A DNA stretch of 64,000 nucleotides, taken from the NCBI RefSeq assembly GCF_009755665.1, contig NZ_CP046622.1, positions 3,472,001 through 3,536,000 of the forward strand, in the 5' to 3' direction. A model generated the notes under the pieces. The model was not told where the DNA came from and ran no database searches. It saw nothing but the letters and a program-made list of their open reading frames with translations. Origin of the DNA: Variovorax paradoxus (GTDB taxonomy: Bacteria; Pseudomonadota; Gammaproteobacteria; Burkholderiales; Burkholderiaceae_C). The translations under genes and the position numbers were made by a program. Shown here piece by piece: positions 16,427 to 27,448 of this stretch (positions are counted from its first letter, which is position 1; each line of letters starts with the position of its first letter).

Positions 16427-17047
16427 GATGATCGCCTCTTGGTAAAGACAGGCACCGCCCCGCATGTACCGGCGGATAGCCGGCCGTGCGCGAGCGCGCG
16501 CGGTGTTGGATGGAACGAAACAAAACATCGAACGAACAGGCAGCACCGCACCCTCCCGGCGAACTGAACGTTCGCAGGAAAACGCGGGCAACGCCGAGCC
16601 ACACCGCGGTCAGGCAGGTGGTCCCAGGATGCGGGGAGCGAGGGGTTCCATTCCCGTCGATGCGCGAGGGCTATGGAATGGGTATGCCGGGCCGAGATGA
16701 ATGCCTGGAGAGTGGACTTAGCGCACGCGCGCTAACTCATCATTTCCGGCATGAAATCGGAGTTGCGACGGCAAGTTCTTGTGGGCTGTTATGAATAGCT
16801 TCACGTGCGCTCTCCCTCCTTGGAAGTGCGAACATTTTTAGCTGATCGAATGCAACAGCGTCAACGAAGTACGGAACTTTTCCCTCTCAAAATGTTCGCG
16901 CGCCATACGACAAAGGGAGTCATTGAACAGATGCAAGCAATGCACTACGAAGATGGTTCCTTCTTCTTTCTGCAAGCGCTTGGCGGCGGCGAAACCGGCG
17001 CATGCCGTGTGACCGTGCAGCCACAGATGCATGCATTCATCATGGCG
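16427..17047. other. Intergenic region upstream of the aminopeptidase
   Basis: About 620 bases without a convincing gene between the panE stop and the aminopeptidase start. It must contain the aminopeptidase promoter on the minus strand. The stretch 16720-16960 is more AT-rich than its neighbours. A 64-codon minus-strand frame (16838-17032, MHLWLHGHTACAG...) exists but has no ribosome-binding site and no recognisable family, so I do not call it. An inverted repeat AGCGCACGCGCGCT lies near 16719. Confidence 0.5.
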
Positions 17048-18078
17048 TTAAAGCCAGAGTGCGTCTTGCAATTGCCGTGCGGTCCAGCGCCTGGGCTGCC
17101 GCGGCCACTCTTCGAGCAGCGCCGACATCCTTGCGTTGCGCGGCGCCTCCATGTCCTGGTCATGCGCAAGCCGCACGACCTCGCCGCTGAGCGCATCGAT
17201 CTCGGTGCGCCGCCCGAGCGCGAGGTCGTCCGCCATGCTGGAGCGGGCCTTGGCATCGATGCGCAGCATGCGCGCCGCAACCATGCGAAACAGCCAGTCG
17301 GGCAGCCGGAGCACTGTCGACAGCCGCTTTGCAGGCACCGCGGCCACCTGCGCGGGCGCAATGCCGGCGCTGCCGAGCACGCCCAGCGCCTCGTCGATCA
17401 GCGCGGCAAAGCAGCACCGATAGCCGCGCTGCAGCAGTTCGTCGCGCAGCGGCAGGCCCGAGAGCGCATTGACCGGGTTGTTCAGATTGAGGAGCAGCTT
17501 GCCCCATTGCACGGGCAGCAGGTCGGCGTACAGGTCGATGGGTATGCCGGCGCGCTCGAACACCGGCAGCCAAGGCCGCAGCGCCGCGTCGTCCTTTGCA
17601 GCCAGCCGCCCTGCCGTGCCACGGTGAAAGGCGCCCGGCCCCGTTTCAGCCACGTTGTAGGGCACCATGCCGGGCAGCACGCCCAGCGTGGGGCCGGCCT
17701 TCGATGCCTCGGTGCAATTGGAAATGCCGTTCTGCAGCGAGACGACCGTCGTGCCCGCGGGCAGCGCAAAGGCAAGTTCGGCGGCCGCTTCGGCCGTGGC
17801 GCCGCTTTTTACGCACAGCAGAACCAGTGCCGGCGTTGCGCCGACAGGCACCTGGTCACTCAGCCGCAGGCTGTCGGCGGGCAAGCGATGCGAGCCGCCT
17901 TCCAGATCGCTGAGCGCAAGGCCGTGCGCCGCAAGGCTTTGCAGCACGCGCGGACGGCCCACGAAAGTAACCGGGACACCGGCCGCGGCAAGGCTGCCGC
18001 CGATGAAGCAACCGATGGTGCCCGCTCCCATCACCAGCACTTCGCCGGGAGGGGAGCCGAGCACCTCGGTGGCGGCCA

Positions 18079-18079
<1 letters not shown>
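17048..18079 (-). CDS. Ketopantoate reductase family protein (2-dehydropantoate 2-reductase)
   Basis: A 343-residue oxidoreductase. The N-terminus LVMGAGTIGCFIGGSLAAAGVPVTFVGR is a Rossmann fold with GxGxxG for NADPH. It is followed by VLLCVKSGATAEAAAEL and VVSLQNGISN, and by KLLLNLNNPVNALSG, the ketopantoate reductase marks (lysine and the N-x-x-N region). Family members reduce 2-dehydropantoate to pantoate in coenzyme A synthesis; paralogues act on other 2-oxo acids, so I leave the symbol open. Its ATG shares one base with the alaS stop (TGATG), giving translational coupling. Pairing with alaS is probably a matter of operon history. Confidence 0.85.
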
Positions 18080-20703
<2,624 letters not shown>

Positions 20704-20957
20704 CTTTGGATTTCGTCTTCTGTCGAGGGCGGCCTGGCGATGGCGACCCTCTCGTCGAACCCACTGCGTCGAACCGACCTAACTGCTTGATTTGCTTGAA
20801 CAAACGATTATAGGTTTGGCTACCGCCCCGCGCCTTGCCGGGGCCGCAGTCAGCTTGCCGTGGGGAGCGCCGCTACCATGGGCCGCACCGGGAGAACCAA
20901 ATGCGTTCGGCTTCGTCCTAATGGCTATTTCGTCCCGACGTGGATCAAGGAGCATGC
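20704..20957. promoter_or_regulatory. Divergent promoter region, alaS / ferritin-like gene
   Basis: This 254-base interval lies between two divergent starts. It contains an AT-richer patch (CTTGATTTGCTTGAACAAACGATTATAGG, spread over 20785-20814) suitable for the alaS promoter. No protein-coding frame in it is convincing. Confidence 0.4.
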
Positions 20958-21779
20958 ATGGCAGGTCATGAGGCGCCACACTGGAAGATCGAGGATCTGG
21001 AGTTTTCGCGCATTGCGCGCGACGAAGTCCGCCAGGACGAGAATCTTTTCTACCTCGTTGCTTCCGCCTCCTTCATCGAAAGCGGCTCCGACCTGTACAC
21101 CCAGAACCTGGTCGACTTCTTTCGCGGCGACGACGAGGTGACCGAGTGGCTCACCCACCATTGGGAGGCCGAGGAACTGCAGCACGGCAAGGCCCTGCGC
21201 GCCTACGTGGCGCATGTGTGGCCCGAATTCGACTGGGAAACCGCCTACCGCGGCTTTCTCGAGGAATACGCCACCTACTGCAAGGTCGAGCTCCTTGCCC
21301 CCACGCGCGGGCTCGAAATGACGGCGCGCTGCGTGGTCGAAACCGGCACCGCCACCTACTACCGCGCCATGGCGCGCAGCACGGCCGAACCGGTGCTGCG
21401 AGACCTGGCCAGCCGCATTGCGGCCGACGAGGTGAGCCACTACAAGCATTTCTATCGCTTCTTTCGCCGCTACCGCGACGAGGAACGGCTCAGCCGCTTT
21501 CGCGTGCTGGGCACCATCGGCCGGCGCACGCTGGAGCTGAAGAGCGAAGACGCCGATTGCGCCATTCGCCACGTGGCGCGCACCCGGTCGCCCGAGCGCG
21601 CCGGCGACACGGCCTTTGTCGAGCAGTTGAGCGCCCGCCTGAACAGCACAGTGCGCACCAACCTGAGCGCCGGCGCCACGCTCAAGATGCTGATGCGCCC
21701 GCTGGAACTGCCGGCCGGGGTGCAAACCATGATCCAGTACCCCGTCAGGCAGTTCATGGAGCATGTTTTCCTGCGTTGA
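20958..21779 (+). CDS. Ferritin-like (diiron) domain protein
   Basis: A 273-residue, mainly helical protein. Acidic/histidine pairs spaced as in diiron four-helix bundles are visible: SFIESGSD, HHWEAEELQHGKAL (E-x-x-H), ATYCKVELLAPTRG, VETGTATYYR and AADEVSHYKHFY (E-x-x-H again). This resembles the acyl-ACP desaturase/ferritin-like superfamily. Function is unknown; oxidation of an acyl or small substrate, or iron handling, are possible. ATG 20958 has AGGAG at 5 bases, preferred over the GTG at 20940. The C-terminal ~70 residues are not obviously part of the bundle. Confidence 0.75.
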   Translation: MAGHEAPHWKIEDLEFSRIARDEVRQDENLFYLVASASFIESGSDLYTQNLVDFFRGDDEVTEWLTHHWEAEELQHGKALRAYVAHVWPEFDWETAYRGFLEEYATYCKVELLAPTRGLEMTARCVVETGTATYYRAMARSTAEPVLRDLASRIAADEVSHYKHFYRFFRRYRDEERLSRFRVLGTIGRRTLELKSEDADCAIRHVARTRSPERAGDTAFVEQLSARLNSTVRTNLSAGATLKMLMRPLELPAGVQTMIQYPVRQFMEHVFLR

Positions 21780-21836
21780 TGGGCTTGGTGCCAGCTGCAA
21801 AGGGTGAATTCGCTCACAATTTCAATAACGCAGATG

Positions 21837-21842
21837 TATACT
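21837..21842 (+). promoter_or_regulatory. Putative -10 element upstream of the 21871 gene
   Basis: TATACT at 21837-21842 with CTCACA 18 bases upstream (21813-21818) is a reasonable sigma-70-type promoter lying ~30 bases before the ATG. The surrounding 21803-21850 is AT-rich compared with the genes on each side. Confidence 0.4.
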
Positions 21843-21870
21843 TTAGAGGTACTTTTCTGGGTTCCGCGAA

Positions 21871-22269
21871 ATGTCCGAATTTGCCCCAAGAAATGCCCGC
21901 CTCGAATGGGCGTCGCTGTTCGCCGCCGAATGGACGCGGCTGGCCGGCGGGCGCGCGGATCATGAATTCCTGATCGACCAGGGCCTGAGCCTGGTGCGGG
22001 TGGTGGGCGACCGGCAACCCGCCGACGTGGCGCGCCAGCATTTCGAAAACACCCCCGAGCCCGAGCAGCTGGTGCGCGACCCCGAGACCAACTTCACCGC
22101 GCTGGCGGCCGAGGTCGGCATCATCAAGCCGGGCGAACGGCTCGACCAGATGCACATCGAATTCGCCCACGGCATTGCGGAACTGTGCGCTGCGGTGGGC
22201 GACGGCTACGGCGATTCGGCCTCCGCCAACGCAGGCCGGCACATCAGGGCGCTGTACGGCCCGGTCTGA
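21871..22269 (+). CDS. Hypothetical protein, 132 aa
   Basis: An uncharacterised soluble protein (MSEFAPRNARLEWASLFAAEWTRL...). It has no signal peptide, no cysteine motif and no membrane segment. It is acidic and Ala-rich and ends in ALYGPV. I do not recognise a family. Coding use is consistent with a real gene: third-position GC is as high as in its neighbours, and a promoter-like TATACT lies just upstream. It converges with the gene at 22301-22600. Confidence 0.62.
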   Translation: MSEFAPRNARLEWASLFAAEWTRLAGGRADHEFLIDQGLSLVRVVGDRQPADVARQHFENTPEPEQLVRDPETNFTALAAEVGIIKPGERLDQMHIEFAHGIAELCAAVGDGYGDSASANAGRHIRALYGPV

Positions 22270-22300
22270 AAAACGGCCCGGCGGCTTCTTTTTTCGCCCT

Positions 22301-22600
22301 TCAGCCGAGCTTCGGCAGCCCGAAGCCGAACCCGAACACCGGCCCACTCTTCTTCGCGGGTTTCGCCCGGCCGGGTTCTTCTTCCTCCCGCGGCCCCAGG
22401 TCGAGGTCGCCGATCATCTTCTGCAGCTCGACCAGGCCAGCGGCCATCGCCGCCTTGTAGGTCTTCATCGCCCTCGGCTGCTGGCGCAGCACGCTCCAGC
22501 CCTGCCCCAACTCCTCGTCGCCGAGCTCGACCAGGCGCCAACGGTAGGCGCCCTCTTCCACTTCGATGACGGTGACGGCAATGCTCCGAAGCGCTGACAT
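22301..22600 (-). CDS. Hypothetical protein, 99 aa
   Basis: A small soluble protein from ATG 22600 (MSALRSIAVTVIEVEEGAYRWRLVEL...), alternatively from TTG 22624. The N-terminal half looks like beta-strands; the middle is helical (YKAAMAAGLVELQKMIGDLDLG) and the C-terminus is a Lys/Pro/Gly tail with FGFGFGLPKLG. I do not recognise the family. No strong ribosome site precedes the chosen ATG. Confidence 0.55.
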   Translation of the reverse strand: MSALRSIAVTVIEVEEGAYRWRLVELGDEELGQGWSVLRQQPRAMKTYKAAMAAGLVELQKMIGDLDLGPREEEEPGRAKPAKKSGPVFGFGFGLPKLG

Positions 22601-22688
22601 CGACGGATCGTCGGCGATGAGCAAGCCGCGCCGTGTCGGACGAGCGCGGTTTCTCGCCGCTTCGGCCTTCTTCCGGCCTCCCGGTCAG

Positions 22689-23045
22689 TCAGATCGGCGC
22701 GCTGGATTCCGGTTCAGGTGCCGGGCAGCAGCTGCAAACCGGAGCGTTCGGCTGGCCGCATCGGATGCACAGCTTTCGGCGGCGCCTGGCCGCCCGCCAT
22801 GTCGTTGCGGGCCGCATCCGTTCGGTGCGCAACTTCATGATCTCGGCAATGCCGTCGTCGGTGATTGCCGTGACGATGGCGGTGCGGGCCATGTTGAACT
22901 TGCCGGATGGGTCGATGGCCGGTGCAATTTCCGCTTCTACCAGGCCCGTCGCCTTGAGAACCGAAACATGCTTGATTTCTTCGGGCCCCACGATCTCGGC
23001 AGGTAACTCGACATGCTGGAGTCGCAGCAAGAAGAGCAGGTGCAT
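22689..23045 (-). CDS. Small paralogue A: hypothetical protein, 118 aa
   Basis: Starts MHLLFLLRLQHVELPAEI and has GAGGGG eight bases upstream. Its first ~40 residues match the protein at 23902 on the other strand (…LRLxHVxLPxxxxxPEExxHxSVLxATGLxEAEI…). The C-terminal part differs: it is basic (RRRRKLCIRC) and contains CIRC and CSCC cysteines that could form a zinc knuckle, which the paralogue lacks. Predicted fold resembles a winged-helix-like 'visible level of regulation' domain, but I cannot assign a function. Confidence 0.6.
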   Translation of the reverse strand: MHLLFLLRLQHVELPAEIVGPEEIKHVSVLKATGLVEAEIAPAIDPSGKFNMARTAIVTAITDDGIAEIMKLRTERMRPATTWRAARRRRKLCIRCGQPNAPVCSCCPAPEPESSAPI

Positions 23046-23222
23046 TTCTTGATCCCCTCAACGAATGCTTTTTGTTGAACCTGAGGGAGCCGGATTGTTT
23101 TAGGGCAATGTGACGGTGTCTAGATTAGTCGGGCAAAAAAGTCGGGTTTGGGCGGGTGGCGCACCATGCCGAGCGATGACCCCCTCATCTCCCGCCACGG
23201 CACCCCGTTCACGACAGGCCTC

Positions 23223-23753
23223 ATGAGCAAAGAAGCGTTCCAACAATCCGCCGCGCCCGGCGGCACGCATCACCGGCTGGCTGCGATGGCCGGCAACTGG
23301 GAAGGCCGCTTCAGGCTCTGGTTCGAGCCCGGCAAGCTGGCCGACGAATCGGTGCAGCGCGGCACCATCCGGCTCGTCGGCCGCGGGCGGTTCCTGCTGC
23401 ACGAGTACGAGGGCCGCTGCAGCGGCGAGCCTTTCGAGGGCGTCGCGCTCTGGGGCTACCACCTCGATGAAGACGCCTTCGAATGCGCCTGGGGCGAGAG
23501 CTTCGGCACCGGCACGTCGATCATGTTCAGCACCGGCCGCGTGGAGGACGGGCGCTTCGGCGCGCTGGGCGGCTACGGCACCGGCGCGGGCGGCGAACGC
23601 TGGGGCTGGCGCACCGAGGTGTCGCAGCCTGACGCGGAGCACCTGGACATCCGCATGTTCAACATCACGCCGGGCGGGGAAGAAGCGCTTGCGGTCGAGG
23701 TGAACTACAGGCGGGTGCCTACGTCGTCATCCGCGTCAGCCCGGCCAGCTTAG
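23223..23753 (+). CDS. DUF1579-like protein
   Basis: A 176-residue protein from ATG 23223; earlier in-frame starts at 23166 and 23148 would add up to 25 residues. The order SAAPGGTHHRLAAMAGNWEGRFRLWFEPG ... RGTIRLVGRGRFLLHEYEG ... FEGVALWGYHLDEDAFECAWGESFGTGTSIMFSTG fits the DUF1579 family, small beta-barrel-like proteins of unknown function that start with a 'L..l.G.W.g' motif. No signal peptide. It lies between the two small paralogues. Confidence 0.7.
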   Translation: MSKEAFQQSAAPGGTHHRLAAMAGNWEGRFRLWFEPGKLADESVQRGTIRLVGRGRFLLHEYEGRCSGEPFEGVALWGYHLDEDAFECAWGESFGTGTSIMFSTGRVEDGRFGALGGYGTGAGGERWGWRTEVSQPDAEHLDIRMFNITPGGEEALAVEVNYRRVPTSSSASARPA

Positions 23754-23901
23754 CAATAAGTGTGAAGTATTTCTCAAAAATGGTTCTAACTTATAAGCAA
23801 GTAGTAGCGACCGAGTTGCACTTGTAGCTACATTCCGCCGACCAGAAATGGCCGGCATTTCTTGGCAGAACAAAGACAAGCGCCGGCACTCGGAGACTCG
23901 A

Positions 23902-24150
23902 ATGCCCCTTTCGTTTTTGATGCGGCTGCTGCATGTGCGGCTTCCGGTTCGTGTTGCCAATCCAGAGGACATCCGGCACATCTCCGTCCTCTTGGCTACC
24001 GGTCTGATCGAAGCTGAGATTCAGGCCCTGGAGTCCACCGTTCGCTACGCCACCTCACGCGTCGCCACGGTGCTTCGCATCACGGAGGCCGGCTTCACCG
24101 AACTCGCGAAGATGGGAGACGCCCGATTCCGCGAGGGAGGAACCGGTTAG
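23902..24150 (+). CDS. Small paralogue B: hypothetical protein, 82 aa
   Basis: Starts MPLSFLMRLLHVRLPVRV with GGAG seven bases upstream. It aligns over most of its length with the protein at 22689-23045 (opposite strand), sharing LRL-HV-LP, PE-I-H-SVL-ATGL-EAEI and a later R-A-V--ITE/D-G pattern. It lacks the cysteine-rich tail of the paralogue. The region upstream (23755-23830) is AT-rich and may hold its promoter. Function unknown. Confidence 0.6.
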   Translation: MPLSFLMRLLHVRLPVRVANPEDIRHISVLLATGLIEAEIQALESTVRYATSRVATVLRITEAGFTELAKMGDARFREGGTG

Positions 24151-24202
24151 CCTGGGCGCTCCAACCGGATATGCAGAACGCGCGGCCGGCAGAATATCCG
24201 CT

Positions 24203-24784
24203 ATGTCCAAATTTTCTACAGGCCGCCACTGGCCTCGGATGGCGTTGCTCGCATTGTTGATCTGCAAGAGTTCCGTGGGCGCACACGCAGCGCCTGAGGT
24301 TGAGGACCCAAGCGCCGCATCGAAAGCGCTAACGACCTGCATCCTCGCGACCTTCGACATGAGCAAAGCAGAAGAACTCGGAACGTTGGTGGTCGCAAGT
24401 GGCAAATACTGGGTGAAATCGCCAAGTGGTGGCATCGTTGATCCCTACGTTTTGAAAAACTTCGATCGTGCCGATCCGATTCAGCGCAAGAGTTTCAGCG
24501 CTGTAAATGACGCGGAAAGCTTGATTTCGAACGCATTGATTGCGGGCTCGGACAACTGCGGGATCGATGAAGACGACTTTGAAACCGCCGCAGGTGGCAT
24601 GTTGACCCTCGAGTGGGGCGTTGCCCCACCCGGTTTTACAGATGCCTTCACTCCCAGCGTGAGAAACGCCATTGCTGCATTCGTGGCGTTTCGAGCAACG
24701 CTGTTGAACTCGCCCGAGTTTCGACGAGGCTATCAGCTTGCTGCGAGCGACCTCGAGAAGCTCAAGAAAAGCACGACGAAGTAG
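24203..24784 (+). CDS. Hypothetical exported protein, 193 aa
   Basis: Starts MSKFSTGRHWPRMALLALLICKSSVGAHAAPEVED, a signal peptide with cleavage expected near AHA-A. The mature part has a pair of cysteines (TTCILATFD and NCGIDEDD) that could be a disulfide, and a repeated acidic character. Codon third positions are less GC-rich than in flanking genes, hinting that it was acquired. I do not recognise a family. Confidence 0.6.
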   Translation: MSKFSTGRHWPRMALLALLICKSSVGAHAAPEVEDPSAASKALTTCILATFDMSKAEELGTLVVASGKYWVKSPSGGIVDPYVLKNFDRADPIQRKSFSAVNDAESLISNALIAGSDNCGIDEDDFETAAGGMLTLEWGVAPPGFTDAFTPSVRNAIAAFVAFRATLLNSPEFRRGYQLAASDLEKLKKSTTK

Positions 24785-25012
24785 GGCCTAAGCTTGGTTG
24801 GCGGCGTCTAGCCGAAAGGCGACCCAAAAGTGACATCTCCCACGGCCGCCTGAACCCGACTCAGAGGCAACCAGGCGCAGGCCCTTGCCCCCTTCTACCG
24901 CCAGGTCGTCTCCGCTTGAAAAGCTTTGCGGCTGAAGTTGAATCTCTAACTTCCCTCTGTAGAATCAGGCACTTAGGTCGATAGCTCGTTAGAAGTCAAC
25001 GGGCTACAAAAT

Positions 25013-25086
25013 GCGGGTGTAGTTCAATGGTAGAACGGCAGCTTCCCAAGCTTCATACGAGGGTTCGATTCCCTTCACCCGCTCCA
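25013..25086 (+). tRNA. tRNA-Gly (anticodon CCC)
   Basis: A complete cloverleaf with encoded CCA. Acceptor stem GCGGGTG pairs with CACCCGC; the D arm is GTTCAATGGTAGAAC; the T arm is GAGGG TTCGATT CCCTT. The anticodon arm is GCAGC-TTCCCAA-GCTTC, so the anticodon is CCC (reading GGG) and position 28/42 of the stem is a C-T mismatch. Discriminator base T. It stands alone, not in a tRNA operon. Confidence 0.93.
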
Positions 25087-25364
25087 AGCACTGCGCAAAT
25101 AGCTGAAACTCCGCGCGACTAAGAAGCGCTTCGGCAGCCACATCTACAGCACGCCCATGCCAAGCAGTGCTGTGCAAGACCCCTGCAGTTCACATCCCAC
25201 CTGCATCGCAAGCATTCGCTCGGCCTCGGCCATGCGCGACATGGCTGCCCTTCGCGCATTCCGCGCTGCTCCGAGCCGTACGCCCCGTCATGCAGGAGAC
25301 AGCCGCCCAGCCCGCACCCGGGCACCATCGAGGCACTCCCAACGCCCCTCGAAAGACGTCTCTC

Positions 25365-26597
25365 ATGGAATTCGCCTACACGCCCAAGGTCCAGGACTTG
25401 CGCACGCGCCTGCTTGCCTTCATGGATGCGCACATCTACCCGAACGAGAAGCGCCAGGCCGAAGAGGCGCATCAGTCGTATCTCAACGCACAGAAGAACG
25501 GCGGCTTCTACACCGGCCTGCCGCTGCTCGAAGAACTGAAAGAAAAGGCTCGCGCGGCAGGCCTGTGGAACCTGTTCCTGCCCGAGACGGCGCACGGTGC
25601 TGGCTTGACGAACCTGGAGTACGCGCCGCTGTGCGAGATCATGGGTCGCCGCTACTGGAGCGCCGAGGCGTTCAACTGCAGCGCGCCGGACACGGGCAAT
25701 ACGGAGGTGATCGAGCGCTACGGTTCAGCCGCGCAGAAGGCGCGCTGGTTGCAGCCGCTGCTCGACGGGCAGATTCGCTCCGCCTTTGCAATGACCGAAC
25801 CGGCAGTGGCCTCTTCGGACGCCACCAACATTGCGTGCAGCATCCGGCGCGAGGGCAACGAATACGTGATCAACGGGCGCAAGTGGTACATCACGGGTGC
25901 GATGAACGAGCGGTGCAAGCTGTTCATCCTGATGGGCAAGACGGACCCCGACAACGCCGATCGCCATCGGCAGCAGTCGATGGTCATCGTGCCCGCGGAC
26001 ACGCCCGGCATCACGGTGCTGCGCGACATGGCGCTGGTCAATCACTTCGATGCGCCGTTCGGCCACCCGGAGGTGCTGTTCGAGAACGTGCGGGTGCCGG
26101 TCGACAACATCCTGCTGGGCGAGGGCCGCGGTTTCGAAATTGCACAGGGCCGCCTTGGCCCGGGGCGCATTCACCACTGCATGCGCATGATCGGCATGGC
26201 CGAGTCGGCGCTGGAGATGATGTGCGAACGCGTGGTGTCGCGCGTGGCTTTCGGCAAGCCGCTTTCCGAACAGGGCGTGTGGCGCGAGCGCATTGCCAAG
26301 AGCCGCATGCTGATCGACCAGACGCGCTGGATGGTGCTGCACGCGGCTTGGCGCATGGACACGGTGGGCAACAAGGTGGCGGCGCAAGAGATCGCGATGA
26401 TCAAGGTGATTGCGCCCAACAACTGCATTCAGGTGATCGACGACGCAATGCAGGCCTTCGGCGCCATGGGCTTGAGCCAGGACACGCTGCTGGTGAACTT
26501 CTGGGCCTACGCCCGCCATCTGCGCATGGCCGATGGTCCGGATGAAGTGCACCGCAACGCGATTGCCAAGCACGAGCTCGCGCGCTACGCACGTTGA
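25365..26597 (+). CDS. Acyl-CoA dehydrogenase
   Basis: A 410-residue FAD enzyme of the acyl-CoA dehydrogenase family. It has the N-terminal helical domain ([24 protein letters not shown]), the central FAD-binding stretch [17 protein letters not shown] (typical AMTEP-x-x-SSD signature), [12 protein letters not shown], and the C-terminal helix with R-x-x-[18 protein letters not shown] and [12 protein letters not shown]. It likely oxidises an acyl-CoA to the 2,3-enoyl-CoA. ATG 25365 is chosen; the long upstream extension overlaps the tRNA-side region and is not family-like. Gene context gives no substrate. Confidence 0.92.
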   Translation: MEFAYTPKVQDLRTRLLAFMDAHIYPNEKRQAEEAHQSYLNAQKNGGFYTGLPLLEELKEKARAAGLWNLFLPETAHGAGLTNLEYAPLCEIMGRRYWSAEAFNCSAPDTGNTEVIERYGSAAQKARWLQPLLDGQIRSAFAMTEPAVASSDATNIACSIRREGNEYVINGRKWYITGAMNERCKLFILMGKTDPDNADRHRQQSMVIVPADTPGITVLRDMALVNHFDAPFGHPEVLFENVRVPVDNILLGEGRGFEIAQGRLGPGRIHHCMRMIGMAESALEMMCERVVSRVAFGKPLSEQGVWRERIAKSRMLIDQTRWMVLHAAWRMDTVGNKVAAQEIAMIKVIAPNNCIQVIDDAMQAFGAMGLSQDTLLVNFWAYARHLRMADGPDEVHRNAIAKHELARYAR

Positions 26598-26637
26598 CAA
26601 CGGCAAGAGCGCTCGCGAGTAGCCCTCTCCCTGCGCC

Positions 26638-27414
26638 TTACCCGGCAAGGTCGAAGCAGCACCCCGCGTAATACGGTTTGTCCCCGCCCTCGACAAAGGG
26701 CACCTCGATCGGCTTGCCTACGTTGCGCCAGGCATCGCGCCGCTTGTATCCGGCGTTTCTCAGGTCGGCCCACAACTCCTCGTCATGCTGAATGCGGTAG
26801 GGGCACACCGCAAAGCCGATGCTGTTGAGCGTGTAGATGGTGCGCTCCGGGTGAACGGCGGTCGTGTTCAGCACGATGCGCTTGGGCTTCACTGCAAGCG
26901 ACGCAATGATTTCCGAGATGCGGACGGGCAGGTACTGCAGGCTGCCAGACGCGTACAGCACGTCGCACCCGCTGGCATCTTCATAGTTGGTCGTAAAGCT
27001 CAGCTGCGCAGTCGCCTCGCGCCGCACGGCCAGTTCGCGCCCGGTTTGCACCACGCCCGGTACATCGCAAACGGTCCATCGCAGGTTGTCGGGATACGGC
27101 ATTACGCGGCGGAAGGCGTAGTACTTGATGCCCACGTGCCCGCCCAGGTCGAACACGCGCGACATGCCCGCGTCGAGGGATCTCGAAAGCCAGAAAAGGC
27201 CCGGGTAGTCGTAGAAATAAATCTGGTGGCTGTAGATTTCCCAGGCAGCTTCGGCGTTGTCGTAGCCCACAGCCTTCGAGGGGGGTGCGCCTGCTTCGGC
27301 GGCGGCAAAGCTCTCGAACGAGCCCATGAAAAGGTTCTCGTCCTGGTTGTCCAGAAATTTGCGTTCGTAGTCGCTCGGTGTCAGGGGCGTCTGCGGCATC
27401 AGGGTTGCAAGCAT
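26638..27414 (-). CDS. SAM-dependent methyltransferase (TIGR04325-like)
   Basis: A 258-residue protein. A glycine-rich SAM motif I is VFDLGGHVGIKYY, followed by DNLRWTVCDVPGVVQTGREL and SGCDVLYASGSLQYLPVRISEI. The sequence style (Y-x-x-Y-x-Y before 'FDLGG', and the C-terminal GGDKPYYAGCCFDLAG) is that of the TIGR04325 group, which is typically found near surface-polysaccharide or peptide-synthesis genes. ATG 27414 has GGAG at 8 bases. It follows the second methyltransferase by 34 bases, in the same operon on the minus strand. It could methylate the sugar or the peptide product of the divergent cluster. Confidence 0.8.
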   Translation of the reverse strand: MLATLMPQTPLTPSDYERKFLDNQDENLFMGSFESFAAAEAGAPPSKAVGYDNAEAAWEIYSHQIYFYDYPGLFWLSRSLDAGMSRVFDLGGHVGIKYYAFRRVMPYPDNLRWTVCDVPGVVQTGRELAVRREATAQLSFTTNYEDASGCDVLYASGSLQYLPVRISEIIASLAVKPKRIVLNTTAVHPERTIYTLNSIGFAVCPYRIQHDEELWADLRNAGYKRRDAWRNVGKPIEVPFVEGGDKPYYAGCCFDLAG

Positions 27415-27448
27415 GGGTCGGTCTCCTCTTTGTTCTTGTGGAGCGGCT

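Noticed and set aside
22270..22300. Intrinsic terminator between convergent genes (T-run CTTCTTTTTTC)
   Set aside because: The preceding GC-rich bases do not form a stem longer than 3 pairs, so I do not call it.
25013..25086. tRNA pseudogene or attachment site for an integrated island
   Set aside because: The tRNA is complete with CCA, no integrase is adjacent and no duplicated 3' end is visible nearby.
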